Shown: one piece after another, positions 62,691-64,000 of the stretch
Position numbering within the stretch: the stretch's first letter is position 1
Layout: the number at the start of each line of letters is the position of its first letter
NCBI RefSeq assembly: GCF_009939295.1
Contig: NZ_WVIC01000002.1
Coordinates: 1-64,000, forward strand
Origin: Petrachloros mirabilis ULC683
GTDB taxonomy: Bacteria; Cyanobacteriota; Cyanobacteriia; Thermosynechococcales; Thermosynechococcaceae
Direction of reading: 5' to 3'
DNA length: 64,000 nt
Translations under genes and position numbers: made by a program
Notes under the pieces: generated by a model
What the model was told of the DNA's origin: nothing
Seen by the model: the letters and a program-made list of their open reading frames with translations, nothing else
The model's database searches: none

Positions 62691-63851
62691 CTAGAACACG
62701 AGAGACAGCCCTAGGCAAATACCCGGTAATACAAAAAACACGCCTGCCACGTAGATTAGCGCCACAGCCTTATGTTCGCTGGCGGCTGCCGCCAAAGACT
62801 CAGCTCCCAGAACGGGTAACCGACACAGGAAGGGAATCCCAAAGATGATCAGCAGTCCCAAGAAATTAAAGTAAAAATGCACCAGGGCAATTTCAAGCGC
62901 CGGAAGCGCGGCTGGCCCCGTCACAGCAGTTGCAGCCAGAAATGCCGTCACACAAGTGCCTACATTGGCACCCAATGTGAACGGATAGATTTCTGCCATG
63001 CCAAAAACACCTGAGCCGGCCAGGGGCACCATCAAACTGGTGGTGGTAGACGAAGACTGCACCAAAATAGTCATTAGAGTGCCTGACAAAATGCCAGCAA
63101 TGGGACCCCGACCGATGGCCATGTGTAAAATTTCCTTGGCCTTGCCAACCAGAAGTCGCTTCAGGAGCTTTCCCACAAAATAAATGGAGAAAAAGATGAG
63201 TAAAATGCCCAAGATGATTTGCAAAATTCCATCAAAGGGGGTAGGCAAAAAGCCAGTCGATCCTGTGATTAGCTGGGCTGCTGGGGCAGTGGCCGCACCA
63301 ATAAAATTAAAGCCCTTCATGCTGAGGGACTCATCGCTTAAAAAAAGCCCTGCCGTGGCCAAGCTCAGCCGCTCTAGGGGGTGAAACAAAATTTCCAGAG
63401 GCAAGAAAATCAAGACTGCCAAGAGGTTAAACATATCCAAGACCGTTGCCGCAGCAAAGGCACGGCGAAATTCTGCCTTGTTGCCGATATGTCCGGCACT
63501 GACCAGGGTGTTGGTAATCGAAGTGCCGATATTGGCTCCCATAATAATGGGGATAGCAGTAATAACAGGGAGTCCCCCAGCTACTAAACCCACCACAATT
63601 GAAGTTGTGGTACTTGAAGACTGAATCAAGGCTGTAGCGACAGTTCCCACGATCAATCCCAGAAAGGGATTTGTTGCAAAAGCAAAGAGCTCTGTGGCCT
63701 GTTCACCTACTGCGGCTTTGAACCCAGAACCAATTACGCTCACTGCCACAATCAAGAGATAGATCAGGGCAAGGACGCTTACCCAATTCAAAAAGTTTTG
63801 ACTGCCCAGGAAAGGGATGGGTCGAACTGAAGGCGATTGGGCGCTACTCAT
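62691..63851 (-). CDS. Na/Pi-cotransporter family protein
   Basis: 386 residues, about nine membrane segments. The two QSSSTTTS motifs (ALIQSSSTTTSIVVGLVAGG and TILVQSSSTTTSLMVPLAGS), in the two inverted halves, are the hallmark of NptA/SLC34-type sodium-phosphate symport. There is no C-terminal PhoU domain, unlike many bacterial members. It leads a likely three-gene unit with the coiled-coil gene and the PstS-like gene. Confidence 0.93.
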   Translation of the reverse strand: MSSAQSPSVRPIPFLGSQNFLNWVSVLALIYLLIVAVSVIGSGFKAAVGEQATELFAFATNPFLGLIVGTVATALIQSSSTTTSIVVGLVAGGLPVITAIPIIMGANIGTSITNTLVSAGHIGNKAEFRRAFAAATVLDMFNLLAVLIFLPLEILFHPLERLSLATAGLFLSDESLSMKGFNFIGAATAPAAQLITGSTGFLPTPFDGILQIILGILLIFFSIYFVGKLLKRLLVGKAKEILHMAIGRGPIAGILSGTLMTILVQSSSTTTSLMVPLAGSGVFGMAEIYPFTLGANVGTCVTAFLAATAVTGPAALPALEIALVHFYFNFLGLLIIFGIPFLCRLPVLGAESLAAAASEHKAVALIYVAGVFFVLPGICLGLSLVF

Positions 63852-64000
63852 CCATAAGTGCCAATGACATCACTAACCCATTAAAATATGCCTTCAAAAT
63901 TAAGCTGCCGATAAGCCTAAATTAAGATCTCCCTGAATGCAATCGATGCCCTCGTGGAGGCGAACTTGGGTTGCCTAGCCAGTGAAAGGCTCTGACTTAC

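Noticed and set aside
1-64000. CRISPR arrays, rRNA, prophage or integrase genes
   Set aside because: Looked for regularly spaced direct repeats and signature genes; none found. Frequent GCGATCGC octamers are the HIP1 motif normal in cyanobacteria.

Overview
The window is chromosomal DNA of a cyanobacterium. The support is direct: a Mg-protoporphyrin IX methyltransferase (chlorophyll synthesis), a PAM68-type photosystem II assembly factor, a fluorescence recovery protein (orange-carotenoid-protein photoprotection), Ycf20, IctB, several cyanobacteria-restricted families (DUF4079, DUF7219, DUF4168), and abundant GCGATCGC (HIP1) octamers in genes on both strands. Base composition is moderate, and gene order is mosaic, with short operons and many strand switches. 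The genus cannot be fixed from this sequence alone; a Leptolyngbya/Synechococcales-type genome would fit.

Layout. 1-1 kb: intergenic DNA with strong palindromes, then a zinc-ribbon membrane protein. 1-8.9 kb: bchM, aroF, PAM68-rpsO-frp (minus strand), an acyltransferase, a CBS-aroH-sppA group and a DMT exporter. 8.9-13 kb: tRNA-Pro(CGG), an internally deleted IS remnant, a lipoprotein, a palindromic dispersed repeat, DUF4168 and purM. 12.8-17.8 kb: a structured leader upstream of rlpA, then cutA, ycf20, DUF7219, the MTA-salvage group mtnP-yciI-mtnB, and a DUF433/DUF5615 toxin-antitoxin-like pair. 18-29 kb: a divergent phosphoketolase-family enzyme, DUF29, a second DUF433/DUF5615 pair, a META-domain protein, DUF4079-comEC, SpoIID, a methyltransferase, a metallophosphoesterase, and two more palindromic repeats. 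29-35 kb: Uma2, a Ser/Thr kinase and a tldD-tldE pair. 35-41 kb: a RelE-type module, ridA, a pentapeptide protein, a hydrolase, ictB and mazEF. 41-49 kb: yifB, bioA, two WD40 proteins and a HlyD adaptor. 49-58.7 kb: gnd, an EEP nuclease-fold protein, a YdcF protein, a divergent manganese-type ABC transporter (mntC against mntA-mntB), a double-DTG aspartic protease, DUF445 and an orphan UgpC-type ATPase. 58.8-64 kb: a frameshifted Uma2 gene, tmk-holB, a PstS-type lipoprotein, a coiled-coil protein and a Na/Pi symporter.

How genes work together. mtnP and mtnB are two steps of methionine salvage. aroF and aroH lie in the same aromatic amino-acid pathway. mntA/mntB/mntC form one metal importer, with four in-phase direct repeats in the shared promoter region. 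pstS and the Na/Pi symporter both concern phosphate. tmk and holB both serve DNA replication. Four small toxin-antitoxin-like modules are spread over 24 kb.

No large prophage, CRISPR array, secondary-metabolite cluster or obvious new defence island was seen. The most unusual signals are the phased operator at mntC/mntA, the candidate riboswitch at rlpA, the phosphoketolase-like enzyme with transketolase-type motifs, the leader peptide coupled to a toxin-antitoxin pair, and the palindromic repeat family.
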